64,000 nt of DNA. It comes from JALYRV01 sp040902895 (GTDB taxonomy: Bacteria > Acidobacteriota > Vicinamibacteria > Vicinamibacterales > SCN-69-37). The stretch spans positions 18,484 to 82,483 of the forward strand of contig JBBDWL010000117.1 in the NCBI GenBank assembly GCA_040902895.1. Direction: 5' to 3'. Positions 35,152 through 43,444 of this stretch are shown piece by piece. Every line of letters starts with the position of its first letter. Positions within the stretch are counted from its first letter, which is position 1. Both the position numbers and the translations under genes were made by a program. The notes beneath the pieces are model-generated. The model was not told where the DNA came from. It did no database searches and worked only from the letters and a program-made list of their open reading frames with translations.

Positions 35152-37790
35152 GCGACCTGCGGCGCCTCTCAGACGACATCGAATCCGAGATCTCCGATCA
35201 TCTCGAGCGCCGCGTGCGCGATCTCCGGGAAGCGGGGATGACCGCGGCCGCGGCGCGCGAGCGGGCCCGGGCGGAGTTCGGCGACTTGTCCGCGGCGCGG
35301 CGCGACCTTCTTGCCATCGACGCGAGGATAACCACGCGACGCCAGCGCGGCCGCGTGTGGTCGGGCCTCGCAAGTGACATCCGGACGGGAACGCGGCGCC
35401 TCGCCGGCCAGTCCGGCCCGACGGCACTCACCATCCTGACCCTGGCGCTCGCGATCGGTTTCGCCGCCGCGGTCTTCAGCATCGTCGATCAGCTGATCCT
35501 GCGCCCCCCGCCATTCATTCACGCCGACCGGCTCGTGAACGTCCGGGACCGGAGCCGTCCCGACGGCGTAGGTGGGGGAGGTCTTCTCGGCGCGGAGAAG
35601 ATTCTCGGCTGGCAGCAGCAGCCGGCGGTATTCGAGCGCCTCGAGGCTTATATTGGCGCCTTCTTTGACCTCACCGAATCCGCCGCGCCGGAAAGGGTCT
35701 CGGCGCGAGTTGTCTCGCTGGGTCTGATCGACATGCTCGGGATCCGAATGCACATCGGGCGTCCGTTCGCCGAAGGAGACGGCGCGCCGGGCAGCGAGAA
35801 GGTGGCGATCCTCTCGCATGGGTTCTGGACGTCACGGTTTGGCGGATCGCCCTCGACCCTCGGATCGCCCATCGTGCTCAACGACGAGCGCTACACCATC
35901 ATCGGCGTGCTTGCTCGCGGAACGACGCTGCTCTCCGATGATGAGTCGGTCTGGCTTCCGGTGGACCTGAGTGCCTGGGGTGCGGGGGCACCGTCGTCAA
36001 GGTTCCTCGCGATCGGCCGGCTGAATGCCGGACTCGACGCCAGCGAAACCCGGGAGAGAGCGAACGTTATTGCCGCGGAGCTTGTGAAGTCGACGCCGCT
36101 CGCAGACACCTGGTATCTCGGCATCGACGAAATGCGCTCCGCGTCACTGACGCTGCCGACAAGACAGACACTGTACGTCCTGCTGGGCGCCGTCACCCTG
36201 CTGCTGCTCATCGCTTGCGTGAACGTCACGAGCTTTGCGCTCGGACAGACGTTGCGCCGTGATCGCGAACTGCGGCTTCGCGCCGCCATCGGAGCCGGCC
36301 GGTGGAGACTGCTTCGGGAATGTCTCGTCGAAACGATGCTGCTGGCTGTGGCCGCCGGTCTCGCGGCCGCGCTCATCGCACAGGTCGCGCTTGACGTGCT
36401 TCTCGCCGCCGCGCCTGACGGTCTGGCCTTCATGACCACGAGGACAGTGGAGATCGATGTCAGAGTCCTCGCGGTCATGACCGCGGTCACGCTGACGACG
36501 GGCCTGTTGGCCGGGCTCCTGCCAGGCATTCGCGCCTCGCGCGTGGATCTCCCGAGCGCACTTCGCGACGGTGCGCGCGGATCCGAGCGCGGTCTGTCGT
36601 TCGGCGCCGGCATCGGCGCACTCGTCGTGGCCGAAGTCGCGCTGGCGATGGTGTTGCTCGTAGGCGCCACGCTGATGTCCCGCACACTCATCGCGTACCA
36701 CGCGCTCGAGCCTGGGTTCGACATCGACAAAGTGATGACGGCGCAACTGTTCCTGCCCACGCATCGTTATCCAACCGAGCAGGCTCGGCGAGATTTCTTC
36801 GACGCGCTCGACGCGGCGCTCAGAAGGCAGCGCGGTATAGAGGCCTCGGCGCATGCGTGGGGTCTCCCGCCAGCCGCCGGGTCATTGTCCGGAGTGCTGC
36901 AAGCGGAGGCGAAGGAGCCGCTGTCCGGCGAGCAGGAATATTTTGCGAACCGCGTGTCCCCCACCTACTTCGAGACGACCGGGACACGGCTGCTGGCGGG
37001 CAGAGTGTTCACGCCCGCCGATGCCGACGACCACGTGATTCTGAGCGAAGCATTCGCTCGACTGCTGTGGCGCGACGAGCCGGCCGTCGGCAGACGGCTG
37101 AGGGAAGGATCCAAGGGGCCTTGGCTGACCGTTGTGGGCGTGGCGGGCAATGTCGAGTCCCGCTGGGACGCCGCTCAGCGGTCGGACCTGCAGGTGTACT
37201 ACCCGCTTGCGCTGGATGTGCCGGCGCCGGACAGACGGCCCGGACGCTCGTATATGCCCCGGATGCTGATCGTCCGAGCATCCGACCTGGCACTGGTGCC
37301 GGCAGCCGTCAGGGAGCAAGTGCGCCTGCTGGATCCGCTTCAGCCCGTGGCCACGTTCTCGTCCGGCGCTGAAATCTACACCGAGCCGTTCGCCCAGCAG
37401 CAGTTCCTGCTGACCGTGATGGGGGCGTTCGCGGGGATTGCGCTGCTGCTGGCCGCGATGGGAATCTTCGGTGTGTTGTCCCAGGCCGTCACACGCCGGC
37501 GGCGCGAGATCGGCATCCGCATCGCTCTGGGCGCCGGAAGTCGACGTCTGATCAGCATGCTCGTCGGTCGCGGCCTCGCGCTGGCCGCGGCCGGCGCCGC
37601 GATCGGGACGGGCGCATCGCTCGCCGGCGTCAGAACGCTCGAAGGGCTGCTGTTCGGCGTGTCGCCGTTCGATGCCGTCAGCTTCGTCCTGGTGGTCGGG
37701 CTGATTCTGGCCGTCGCGCTCGTTGCCTGCTGGTGGCCGACCAGCCGTGCACTGGCCGTCGACCCGGCGGACGTGCTGAGGAGCGAGTAG
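35148..37790 (+). CDS. ADOP-type ABC permease, PadR-linked
   Basis: An 880-residue permease. Residues 1-70 form the cytoplasmic helical segment typical of PadR-linked ADOPs (MSDLRRLSDDIESEISDHLERRVRDL..AARERARAEFGD). Two MacB-PCD/FtsX modules follow. The first membrane helix is at PTALTILTLALAIGFAAAVFSIVDQLILR. The mid-protein bundle begins near LLGAVTLLLLIACVNVTSFALG. The second module ends in RRRREIGIRIALGAGSRRLISMLVGRG and ALAVDPADVLRSE. No ATPase is adjacent. The ATGA overlap with padR makes a two-gene unit. Confidence 0.93.
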   Translation: MSDLRRLSDDIESEISDHLERRVRDLREAGMTAAAARERARAEFGDLSAARRDLLAIDARITTRRQRGRVWSGLASDIRTGTRRLAGQSGPTALTILTLALAIGFAAAVFSIVDQLILRPPPFIHADRLVNVRDRSRPDGVGGGGLLGAEKILGWQQQPAVFERLEAYIGAFFDLTESAAPERVSARVVSLGLIDMLGIRMHIGRPFAEGDGAPGSEKVAILSHGFWTSRFGGSPSTLGSPIVLNDERYTIIGVLARGTTLLSDDESVWLPVDLSAWGAGAPSSRFLAIGRLNAGLDASETRERANVIAAELVKSTPLADTWYLGIDEMRSASLTLPTRQTLYVLLGAVTLLLLIACVNVTSFALGQTLRRDRELRLRAAIGAGRWRLLRECLVETMLLAVAAGLAAALIAQVALDVLLAAAPDGLAFMTTRTVEIDVRVLAVMTAVTLTTGLLAGLLPGIRASRVDLPSALRDGARGSERGLSFGAGIGALVVAEVALAMVLLVGATLMSRTLIAYHALEPGFDIDKVMTAQLFLPTHRYPTEQARRDFFDALDAALRRQRGIEASAHAWGLPPAAGSLSGVLQAEAKEPLSGEQEYFANRVSPTYFETTGTRLLAGRVFTPADADDHVILSEAFARLLWRDEPAVGRRLREGSKGPWLTVVGVAGNVESRWDAAQRSDLQVYYPLALDVPAPDRRPGRSYMPRMLIVRASDLALVPAAVREQVRLLDPLQPVATFSSGAEIYTEPFAQQQFLLTVMGAFAGIALLLAAMGIFGVLSQAVTRRRREIGIRIALGAGSRRLISMLVGRGLALAAAGAAIGTGASLAGVRTLEGLLFGVSPFDAVSFVLVVGLILAVALVACWWPTSRALAVDPADVLRSE

Positions 37791-37849
37791 CTGGGCGTGA
37801 AGTTCATCACGTCGCTCGAACGGGCCTTTCTGTAATAGCATCCGCTCCC

Positions 37850-38752
37850 ATGACGCATCTCACGCGCAGGGAGTGGAACGCCCTGGTCGCTGGCGGCCTG
37901 GTCACGGCGCCGTTTGCCGGTCTGCGGGCCCAATCCAAGCCTTCCATCGTCGCCGGCGTCCGCATCGGCGCCCAGACCTACAGCTTTCGCGACAGGCCGC
38001 TCGATCAGGTGCCGGCCGCCTACAAGGCTGTCGGCCTGAGTTTCTGCGAGCTCTGGTCGGGCCACCTGGAAGCTGCGCAGGTGATTGGGGCAACGCGCGA
38101 AACGCCCAGGCCGGAGCGGCGCGAGCTGCTGCGCAAGTGGCGGCTTGCCGTGCCCATGTCGCACTTCGAGGGAATCCGAAAACAGTTCGCCGACGCCGGC
38201 GTCACGCTGACGTCCTATGACGTGCCGTATCAGAACGACTGGACCGACGCGGAGATTGCGCGGTCATTCGAGATGGCCCGCGCGCTTGGCGTTTCCGTCA
38301 TCACGTCCTCCGCCGTGGTCTCGGTTGTGCCGCGCATCGCGCCGCACGCGGAGAAGGCGAAGATCAAAGTGTCGTTCCACAACCACTCGAACATCAGGCC
38401 GGACGAATTCGCCACCCCGGACGACTTCGCCGCCGCCATGAAGGTGTCGCCGATGATGGGCGCCACACTCGACATCGGGCACTTCACGGCCGCCAACTTC
38501 GACGCCGTCGATTACCTTCAGAAACACCACGACCGCATCAACGCCCTTCACATCAAGGACAGAAAGAAGGATCAGGGACCGAACATGCCGTTTGGCGAAG
38601 GTGACACGCCGATCGTCGCGGTGCTCCGGCTGTTGCGCGATCGCAAGTGGGACATTCCCGCGCACATCGAATATGAGTATCGCGGCACCGAGACGGTCGC
38701 CGAAGTGAAGCGCTGCTACGACTATTGCCGTCAGGCGCTGGAGACGAAATGA
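37850..38752 (+). CDS. Exported sugar phosphate isomerase/epimerase-like TIM-barrel protein
   Basis: A 300-residue AP-endonuclease-2/xylose-isomerase-like TIM barrel. The N-terminus TRREWNALVAGGLVTAPFAGLRA resembles a Tat signal with only a partial twin-arginine consensus. Candidate metal ligands are in VSFHNHSNI, ATLDIGHFTAAN, NALHIKDRKKD and HIEYEYRGTE. These enzymes isomerise or epimerise free sugars or keto-sugars. It is the first gene of a three-gene unit with an MFS permease and an M55 peptidase (ATGA overlaps throughout). The start at 37850 lies 60 nt after the ADOP stop. Confidence 0.85.
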   Translation: MTHLTRREWNALVAGGLVTAPFAGLRAQSKPSIVAGVRIGAQTYSFRDRPLDQVPAAYKAVGLSFCELWSGHLEAAQVIGATRETPRPERRELLRKWRLAVPMSHFEGIRKQFADAGVTLTSYDVPYQNDWTDAEIARSFEMARALGVSVITSSAVVSVVPRIAPHAEKAKIKVSFHNHSNIRPDEFATPDDFAAAMKVSPMMGATLDIGHFTAANFDAVDYLQKHHDRINALHIKDRKKDQGPNMPFGEGDTPIVAVLRLLRDRKWDIPAHIEYEYRGTETVAEVKRCYDYCRQALETK

Positions 38753-39957
38753 GCGGGATCAGATTCAGGCTCTCCGTGATGATGTTCCTCCAGTACTTCA
38801 TCTGGGGGTCGTGGTTCGTGACGATGGGCACGTACCTGACGCAGACGCTCGGGTTCTCGGCCGTGCAGGTCGGCCTCGCCTATGGCGCCACGGCCATCGC
38901 CGCGCTCGTGTCGCCCTTCTTCATGGGCATCATCGCCGACCGCTACTTCGCGTCAGAGAAGCTGCTGGCGATCCTGCATCTCGGCGGTGCGGGCCTGATG
39001 TACGCGGTGTCGCTGCAGACCGACTGGGCCCGCTTCTATCCGCTGCTCATTCTCTACGCGCTGTTCTATATGCCGACGCTGTCGCTGACCAACGCGGTGG
39101 CCTTCCATCACGTCGAGAATCCGGCGAAGGACTTTCCCATCATCCGTGTGCTGGGGACCATCGGCTGGATTGCCGCCGGCATCATCGTCGGCAAGGTGCT
39201 GCACGCCGATGCGCTGGCGGTGCCCATGCGTCTGGCCGCCGGCGCGTCGCTGGTGATGGCCGCGTTCTGCCTCGTGCTGCCGCACACGCCGCCGAAGGCG
39301 AAGGGCAGCGGCTTTGCGGTGCGCGATGCGCTTGGCCTCGATGCGCTCGGACTGCTGCGGCGTCCCTCGTTCGCGGTGTTCGTGCTGGGATCGTTCCTGC
39401 TGTGCATCCCGCTGCAGTTCTATTACGCCTTCACGAATCCGTTCCTGAATGAGATCGGCGCGCCCGAGCCCGCGTTCATCCAGACGTTCGGACAGATGAG
39501 CGAGATTGCCTTCATGCTCGTGCTGCCGGCGCTGCTGCTGCGGCTCGGCATCAAACAGATCATGCTGATTGGCATGGCGGCCTGGGCGCTGCGCTATCTC
39601 GCATTCGGCTTTGGCAATGCCTCTGACGGCATGTGGCTGATCTACACGGGGATCATCCTGCACGGCGTCTGCTATGACTTCTTCTTCGTCGCCGGACAGA
39701 TCTACACCGACGAACACGCAGGGCCGCAGATGCGTGCCGCAGCGCAGGGACTGTTGAACTTCGTGACCAATGGCGTCGGCTACTTCATCGGCGCCTTCGT
39801 CTCAGGCCGCGTCGTCCAGGCCTATGTGACGGGCGAGGGTCTGCACGACTGGCGGCAGATCTGGATGGTGCCCGCGATTGGGGCGGCCGTGATTCTGGTG
39901 ATCTTTGCGATTGCCTTCAGGCCAAAGACCGAAGGCGGAAGGACGGATGCCGCATGA
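38749..39957 (+). CDS. MFS transporter, NupG-like nucleoside/sugar permease
   Basis: A 402-residue, 12-helix permease resembling the NupG nucleoside:H+ symporter family: MMFLQYFIWGSWFVTMGTYL, then GLAYGATAIAALVSPFFMGIIADRYF, and FFFVAGQIYTDEHAGPQMRAAAQGLLNF near the C-terminus. It is likely an importer in the inner membrane. Family homologues near sugar isomerases often carry non-nucleoside substrates, so the cargo is open. ATG 38749 overlaps the isomerase stop, and its own stop overlaps the M55 gene. Confidence 0.87.
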   Translation: MSGIRFRLSVMMFLQYFIWGSWFVTMGTYLTQTLGFSAVQVGLAYGATAIAALVSPFFMGIIADRYFASEKLLAILHLGGAGLMYAVSLQTDWARFYPLLILYALFYMPTLSLTNAVAFHHVENPAKDFPIIRVLGTIGWIAAGIIVGKVLHADALAVPMRLAAGASLVMAAFCLVLPHTPPKAKGSGFAVRDALGLDALGLLRRPSFAVFVLGSFLLCIPLQFYYAFTNPFLNEIGAPEPAFIQTFGQMSEIAFMLVLPALLLRLGIKQIMLIGMAAWALRYLAFGFGNASDGMWLIYTGIILHGVCYDFFFVAGQIYTDEHAGPQMRAAAQGLLNFVTNGVGYFIGAFVSGRVVQAYVTGEGLHDWRQIWMVPAIGAAVILVIFAIAFRPKTEGGRTDAA

Positions 39958-40850
39958 AAATGCTGCTGGCGGCCATCCTGCTGGCGCTCGTTCCATCCAG
40001 CCCGATGCCGGACGCGCAGACGCCGCCGAAGCGCGTCTACATCTCGGTCGACATGGAAGGCATCAGCGGCATCTCAGGGTCGGATCAGACGTCGCTCGGT
40101 CAGCCCGAATACGGACGGTCGCGCAAGCTGATGGCCGAAGATGCGAACGCCGCCATCCGCGGCGCGTTTGCCGGCGGCGCCACCGACGTCCTGGTCAACG
40201 ACTCGCACGGCGGCCAGCGCAATCTGCTGCCTGAGGATCTCGATCCGCGCGCGCGCCTCATCAGCCACAGCTTCAAGCGCCTCGGCATGATGGAAGGTCT
40301 CGATGCGACTTTTCATGCGGTGATCTTCGTCGGCTATCACGCAAAGGCCCAGTCACCGGCAGGACTGTTCGCGCATACGGGCTCAGGCGTCGTGCGCGAC
40401 CTGCGCATCAACGGCCAGTCGGTCGGCGAGGGCGGTCTCAATGCGCTGCTCGCCGCGTGGCACGGCGTGCCGGTCGTGCTCGTCACGGGCGACGATGTGG
40501 CGGTGGAAGAAGTGAAAGACCGGGTGCCGCAAGTGCGTGGCGTTGCGGTGAAGCGCGCGATCAATGTGCGCGCGGTGGAGCTGAAACCGCTTGCCCAGGC
40601 GCGCAAGGAGATCGAGGAGGAAGCGCGCCTCGCCGTGGCCGCGGTGCAAGGTGGCGCCGCCGGCACCCCGCGCCGCGCCGCGCAGTACCGCGTCGAGCTT
40701 CAGTACAACAACTTCACCTATCCCGAAGTCGCAAGCGCCTTCCGCGAGATCGAGCTCGTCTCGCCCGACACCGTCGCATTCACACGGCCGACGATGCCCG
40801 AAGCATACCGGCTGATTCGAGTGTTGTACCGGTTCATCAACCCGGACTGA
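39954..40850 (+). CDS. Exported M55 D-aminopeptidase (DppA-like)
   Basis: A 298-residue zinc peptidase of family M55. The signal peptide is MKMLLAAILLALVPSSPMPDA. Zinc-site motifs are VYISVDMEGISGI, LVNDSHGGQRNL and FVGYHAKAQSPAGLFAHT, followed by the conserved INGQSVGEGGLNALLAA and VVLVTGDD. The family cleaves D-Ala-containing dipeptides, here presumably in the periplasm. It is the last gene of the isomerase-MFS-M55 unit. A long perfect hairpin lies 12 nt after its stop. Confidence 0.92.
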   Translation: MKMLLAAILLALVPSSPMPDAQTPPKRVYISVDMEGISGISGSDQTSLGQPEYGRSRKLMAEDANAAIRGAFAGGATDVLVNDSHGGQRNLLPEDLDPRARLISHSFKRLGMMEGLDATFHAVIFVGYHAKAQSPAGLFAHTGSGVVRDLRINGQSVGEGGLNALLAAWHGVPVVLVTGDDVAVEEVKDRVPQVRGVAVKRAINVRAVELKPLAQARKEIEEEARLAVAAVQGGAAGTPRRAAQYRVELQYNNFTYPEVASAFREIELVSPDTVAFTRPTMPEAYRLIRVLYRFINPD

Positions 40851-40862
40851 AATTCTGAAATT

Positions 40863-40919
40863 CTACCCGGTTGATTTTTCCCGGTTGAAGAAACTGACCG
40901 GGAAAAATCAACCGGGTAG
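40863..40919. repeat. Perfect 23-bp stem hairpin between convergent genes
   Basis: The left arm 40863-40885 (CTACCCGGTTGATTTTTCCC plus GGT) and right arm 40897-40919 are exact complements around an 11-nt loop. Outer GAAA/TTTC pairs extend it. Within each arm the motif CCCGGT recurs, with AAAAATCAA/TTGATTTTT between. It sits between the M55 and TIM-barrel stops, so a bidirectional terminator is plausible. A small mobile palindromic repeat is the alternative. Confidence 0.85.
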
Positions 40920-40923
40920 AGTT

Positions 40924-41886
40924 TCAGGCCCAGTACGCAGTTCCTGCCGGCTCGGCGATCAGCAGCGGCTTGAGAAAGGCGACGGCCTTGTTGAGCCCTT
41001 CATCGCCCGACATCAGGCTGTCTTCGTGCTCGATGCTGACCACATGGTCGTAGCCCGCCATGCGCAGGTTGCTGATTATGTCTTTCCAGAACAGCGTATC
41101 GCTGCCGTACCCGACCGTCCGGAAGATCCAGGAGCGCGCTATCTCGCGCGTGTAGTTCTTCGAGTCGAGCACGCCGTTGACCATGGTGTTGGCCGTATCG
41201 ACGCGGCAGTCTTTCGCATGCACGTGGAAGATGGAGCCGGCCAGCGCGCGAATGGCTGACGTCACATCGATCTGCTGCCAGATCATGTGGCTCGGGTCGA
41301 AGTTGCAGCCGATGACTTTCGGCGCGAGCGCGTGCAGGCGCAGCATCGACTCGGGGTTATAGGCCACGAAGTTCGGGTGCATTTCGATCGCCACGCGCAC
41401 GCCGGCAGATCGCGCGGCCTTCGACGCCTGCTTCCAGTACGGCGTCACGCGCTCGCGCCACTGCCACTCGAGCATCTTCGAAAATTCGGGCGGCCACGGC
41501 GAGACGATCCAATTGGGCTGCTCCGACTTCGCGTCGCCCCCTGGACATCCGCCGAATGTGATGACCGTGTCGACATCCAGCTTCTTTGCCAGCTGCAGCG
41601 TGTTCACGAACGTGTCGTGGTCAGCCTGCGCGCGCTTCTGCTGCGGATGCAGCGGATTGCCATGGCAGCTGAGCGCGCTGATGATCAGGCCGCGCTTCTT
41701 GATCGCCTGCCGGAACCCCTTCAGCTTCTTATCGCTCTCGAGCAGCTCCTCGGGCTTGCAATACGCGTTGCCGGGATAGGCACCCGTACCGATTTCGACC
41801 GCGTCGAGCCCGAGCTCGACGACGTAGTCGAGCATCTCCTCGAAAGGCTTCTTGCCGAACAGGACCGTGAAGACGCCAAGTTTCAT
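40924..41886 (-). CDS. Sugar phosphate isomerase/epimerase (xylose isomerase-like TIM barrel)
   Basis: A 320-residue cytoplasmic TIM-barrel protein (MKLGVFTVLFGKKPFEEMLDYVVELGLDAVEIGTG). Candidate metal ligands: VAIEMHPNFV, GCNFDPSHMIWQ, FHVHAKDCRVD and VVSIEHEDSL. Close relatives accompany Gfo/Idh dehydrogenases in sugar and inositol or keto-sugar pathways. It lies 59 nt downstream of a Gfo/Idh gene on the same strand and is probably its partner. The long upstream extension in this frame overlaps that gene and is not coding. Confidence 0.9.
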   Translation of the reverse strand: MKLGVFTVLFGKKPFEEMLDYVVELGLDAVEIGTGAYPGNAYCKPEELLESDKKLKGFRQAIKKRGLIISALSCHGNPLHPQQKRAQADHDTFVNTLQLAKKLDVDTVITFGGCPGGDAKSEQPNWIVSPWPPEFSKMLEWQWRERVTPYWKQASKAARSAGVRVAIEMHPNFVAYNPESMLRLHALAPKVIGCNFDPSHMIWQQIDVTSAIRALAGSIFHVHAKDCRVDTANTMVNGVLDSKNYTREIARSWIFRTVGYGSDTLFWKDIISNLRMAGYDHVVSIEHEDSLMSGDEGLNKAVAFLKPLLIAEPAGTAYWA

Positions 41887-41945
41887 GTTCGGAGAGTGTA
41901 TACCCGCCCGTTTCGCGCGGCGCTCGCGCCTTGCGCAGAGGTGGG

Positions 41946-43070
41946 CTAGACGGTCACCCAGCGTCGCGTCGTCGACGACTTTTCGATGGCCGCAAGCACT
42001 TGCTGGTTGCGCAGGCCGTCTTCGAAATTCGGCGACGGCACGCGCTTGTCGGCCATGGCTTCGAGCAGATCGTAGATCGTATGCGTGAAGGTGTGTTCGT
42101 AGCCGATGATGTGTCCCGGCGGCCACCAGGCTTTGATGAAGGGATGGTCCGATTCCGTCACGATGATGCGCCGGAAGCCGCGGATCCCGGGCGGGTCGGA
42201 CTCGAAGTACACCTCGAGCTCGTTCATGCGCTCGAGATCGAACGCGATGCTGCCTGTGCTGCCGTTGATCTCGAAGCGGTTGTGGTTCTTGCGGCCCAGC
42301 GCCATGCGCGTGGCCTCGAGGGTGCCGATGGCGCCGCCGTCGAACCGCACCAGCGCCATCGCCGCATCGTCGACGGTGACGCGCCCGCGCTTGCGGCGGT
42401 TCTCGACGAGCGGCCGTTCCTGGATGAACGTCTCGAGATGGCCAGAGACCTCGGCGATCTCTCCGACGAGAAAGCGCGCGAGGTCGATCGAATGCGCCGC
42501 GATGTCGCCCAAGGCGCCGGATCCCGCCTTTGTCTTGTCGAGCCGCCACACCAGCGGGAACGCGGGATCGGCAATCCAGTCCTGCAGGTACGTGCCGCGG
42601 AAGTGCCTGATGTCGCCGATGCGGCCGTCCTCGATGAGATGCCGCGCCAGCATCACCGCCGGGGCGCGGCGGTAGTTGTGGCAGATCATGTGCGCGACGC
42701 CGGCCTTCTCGACGGCGTTCAGCATGCGCTGCGCCTCGGCGACCGAGTTGGCGAGCGGCTTCTCGCAGATGACGGCCTTGCCGGCCTTTGCCGCCGCAAT
42801 CGCGATCTCGGCGTGCGAGTCGCCCGGCGTGCTGACGTCAATCAGATCGATGTCTTTGCGCGCGACGACGGCGCGCCAGTCGGTCGAAGCCTCGTCCCAC
42901 CCATAGCGGCGCGCGGCCGCTTCGACGTTTGAGCCATTGCGCCCGCAGATCACTTTCATGCGGGGTGTGAATCGCGGCGAAAAGAACGGTGTGACCTGGC
43001 GGTAGGCGTTGCTGTGCGCCTTCCCCATGAAGGCGTATCCGATCAGCGCGACGTTGATCTCACGCGTCAT
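41946..43070 (-). CDS. Gfo/Idh/MocA family oxidoreductase
   Basis: A 374-residue cytoplasmic NAD(P)-dependent oxidoreductase. The Rossmann motif is VALIGYAFMGKAHSNAY. The catalytic EKP motif is AVICEKPLANSVAEA. The C-terminal domain has LGDIAAHSIDLARFLVGEI. Relatives oxidise inositol, glucose or keto-sugars. ATG 43070 overlaps the stop of the cytochrome c gene (ATGA), putting it in the GMC-dehydrogenase operon; the TIM-barrel isomerase follows. Confidence 0.93.
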   Translation of the reverse strand: MTREINVALIGYAFMGKAHSNAYRQVTPFFSPRFTPRMKVICGRNGSNVEAAARRYGWDEASTDWRAVVARKDIDLIDVSTPGDSHAEIAIAAAKAGKAVICEKPLANSVAEAQRMLNAVEKAGVAHMICHNYRRAPAVMLARHLIEDGRIGDIRHFRGTYLQDWIADPAFPLVWRLDKTKAGSGALGDIAAHSIDLARFLVGEIAEVSGHLETFIQERPLVENRRKRGRVTVDDAAMALVRFDGGAIGTLEATRMALGRKNHNRFEINGSTGSIAFDLERMNELEVYFESDPPGIRGFRRIIVTESDHPFIKAWWPPGHIIGYEHTFTHTIYDLLEAMADKRVPSPNFEDGLRNQQVLAAIEKSSTTRRWVTV

Positions 43071-43444
43071 TTTTTCTTCGGCCGCTTGGCGGTCGTATCG
43101 AGCGCGCGCACGTGCTTCGCGAGCGCCGCGATCTGTGGTGCGGTGAGCCGTCCCTCGAATGGAAGCATCGCGGTTCCCGGCACGCCTTCGCGAATGGTTT
43201 TCGCCGCCTCGGCCACGGTCTTGGTCTTCCACTTCCGGCCGACGAAGCCCATTTCCTTGATGGGCGCCTTGCCGTCGGGCCCATGGCACGCCTGGCACAT
43301 GCTGCCATAAAGCTCTTTGACGGTGGGGCCTTTCGGGGCCTGCGCAGGCTTCCTGGCCTGGCCCACGACAGACGGCGCGTTCCAGGCGAGCGCGGCAAGA
43401 ACACACGTGGCAGCCAGCACGACGGTCTTCATGCGATCGATCAT
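43067..43444 (-). CDS. Periplasmic monohaem cytochrome c
   Basis: A 125-residue exported c-type cytochrome. The signal is residues 1-29 (MKTVVLAATCVLAALAWNA). The haem site is CQACH (50-54). A likely axial Met is in GTAMLPFEGRLT. A basic tail (KRPKKK) ends it. It is probably the electron acceptor of the GMC dehydrogenase encoded upstream. The start overlaps the stop of the spermidine-synthase-like gene (ATGA). Confidence 0.92.
   Translation of the reverse strand: MIDRMKTVVLAATCVLAALAWNAPSVVGQARKPAQAPKGPTVKELYGSMCQACHGPDGKAPIKEMGFVGRKWKTKTVAEAAKTIREGVPGTAMLPFEGRLTAPQIAALAKHVRALDTTAKRPKKK

Noticed and set aside
40924..42549. Long open frame extending the TIM-barrel gene upstream to 541 codons
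   Set aside because: The extra N-terminal half overlaps the Gfo/Idh gene in another frame and is Arg/Ala-rich GC-shadow sequence; the conserved protein begins at ATG 41886.
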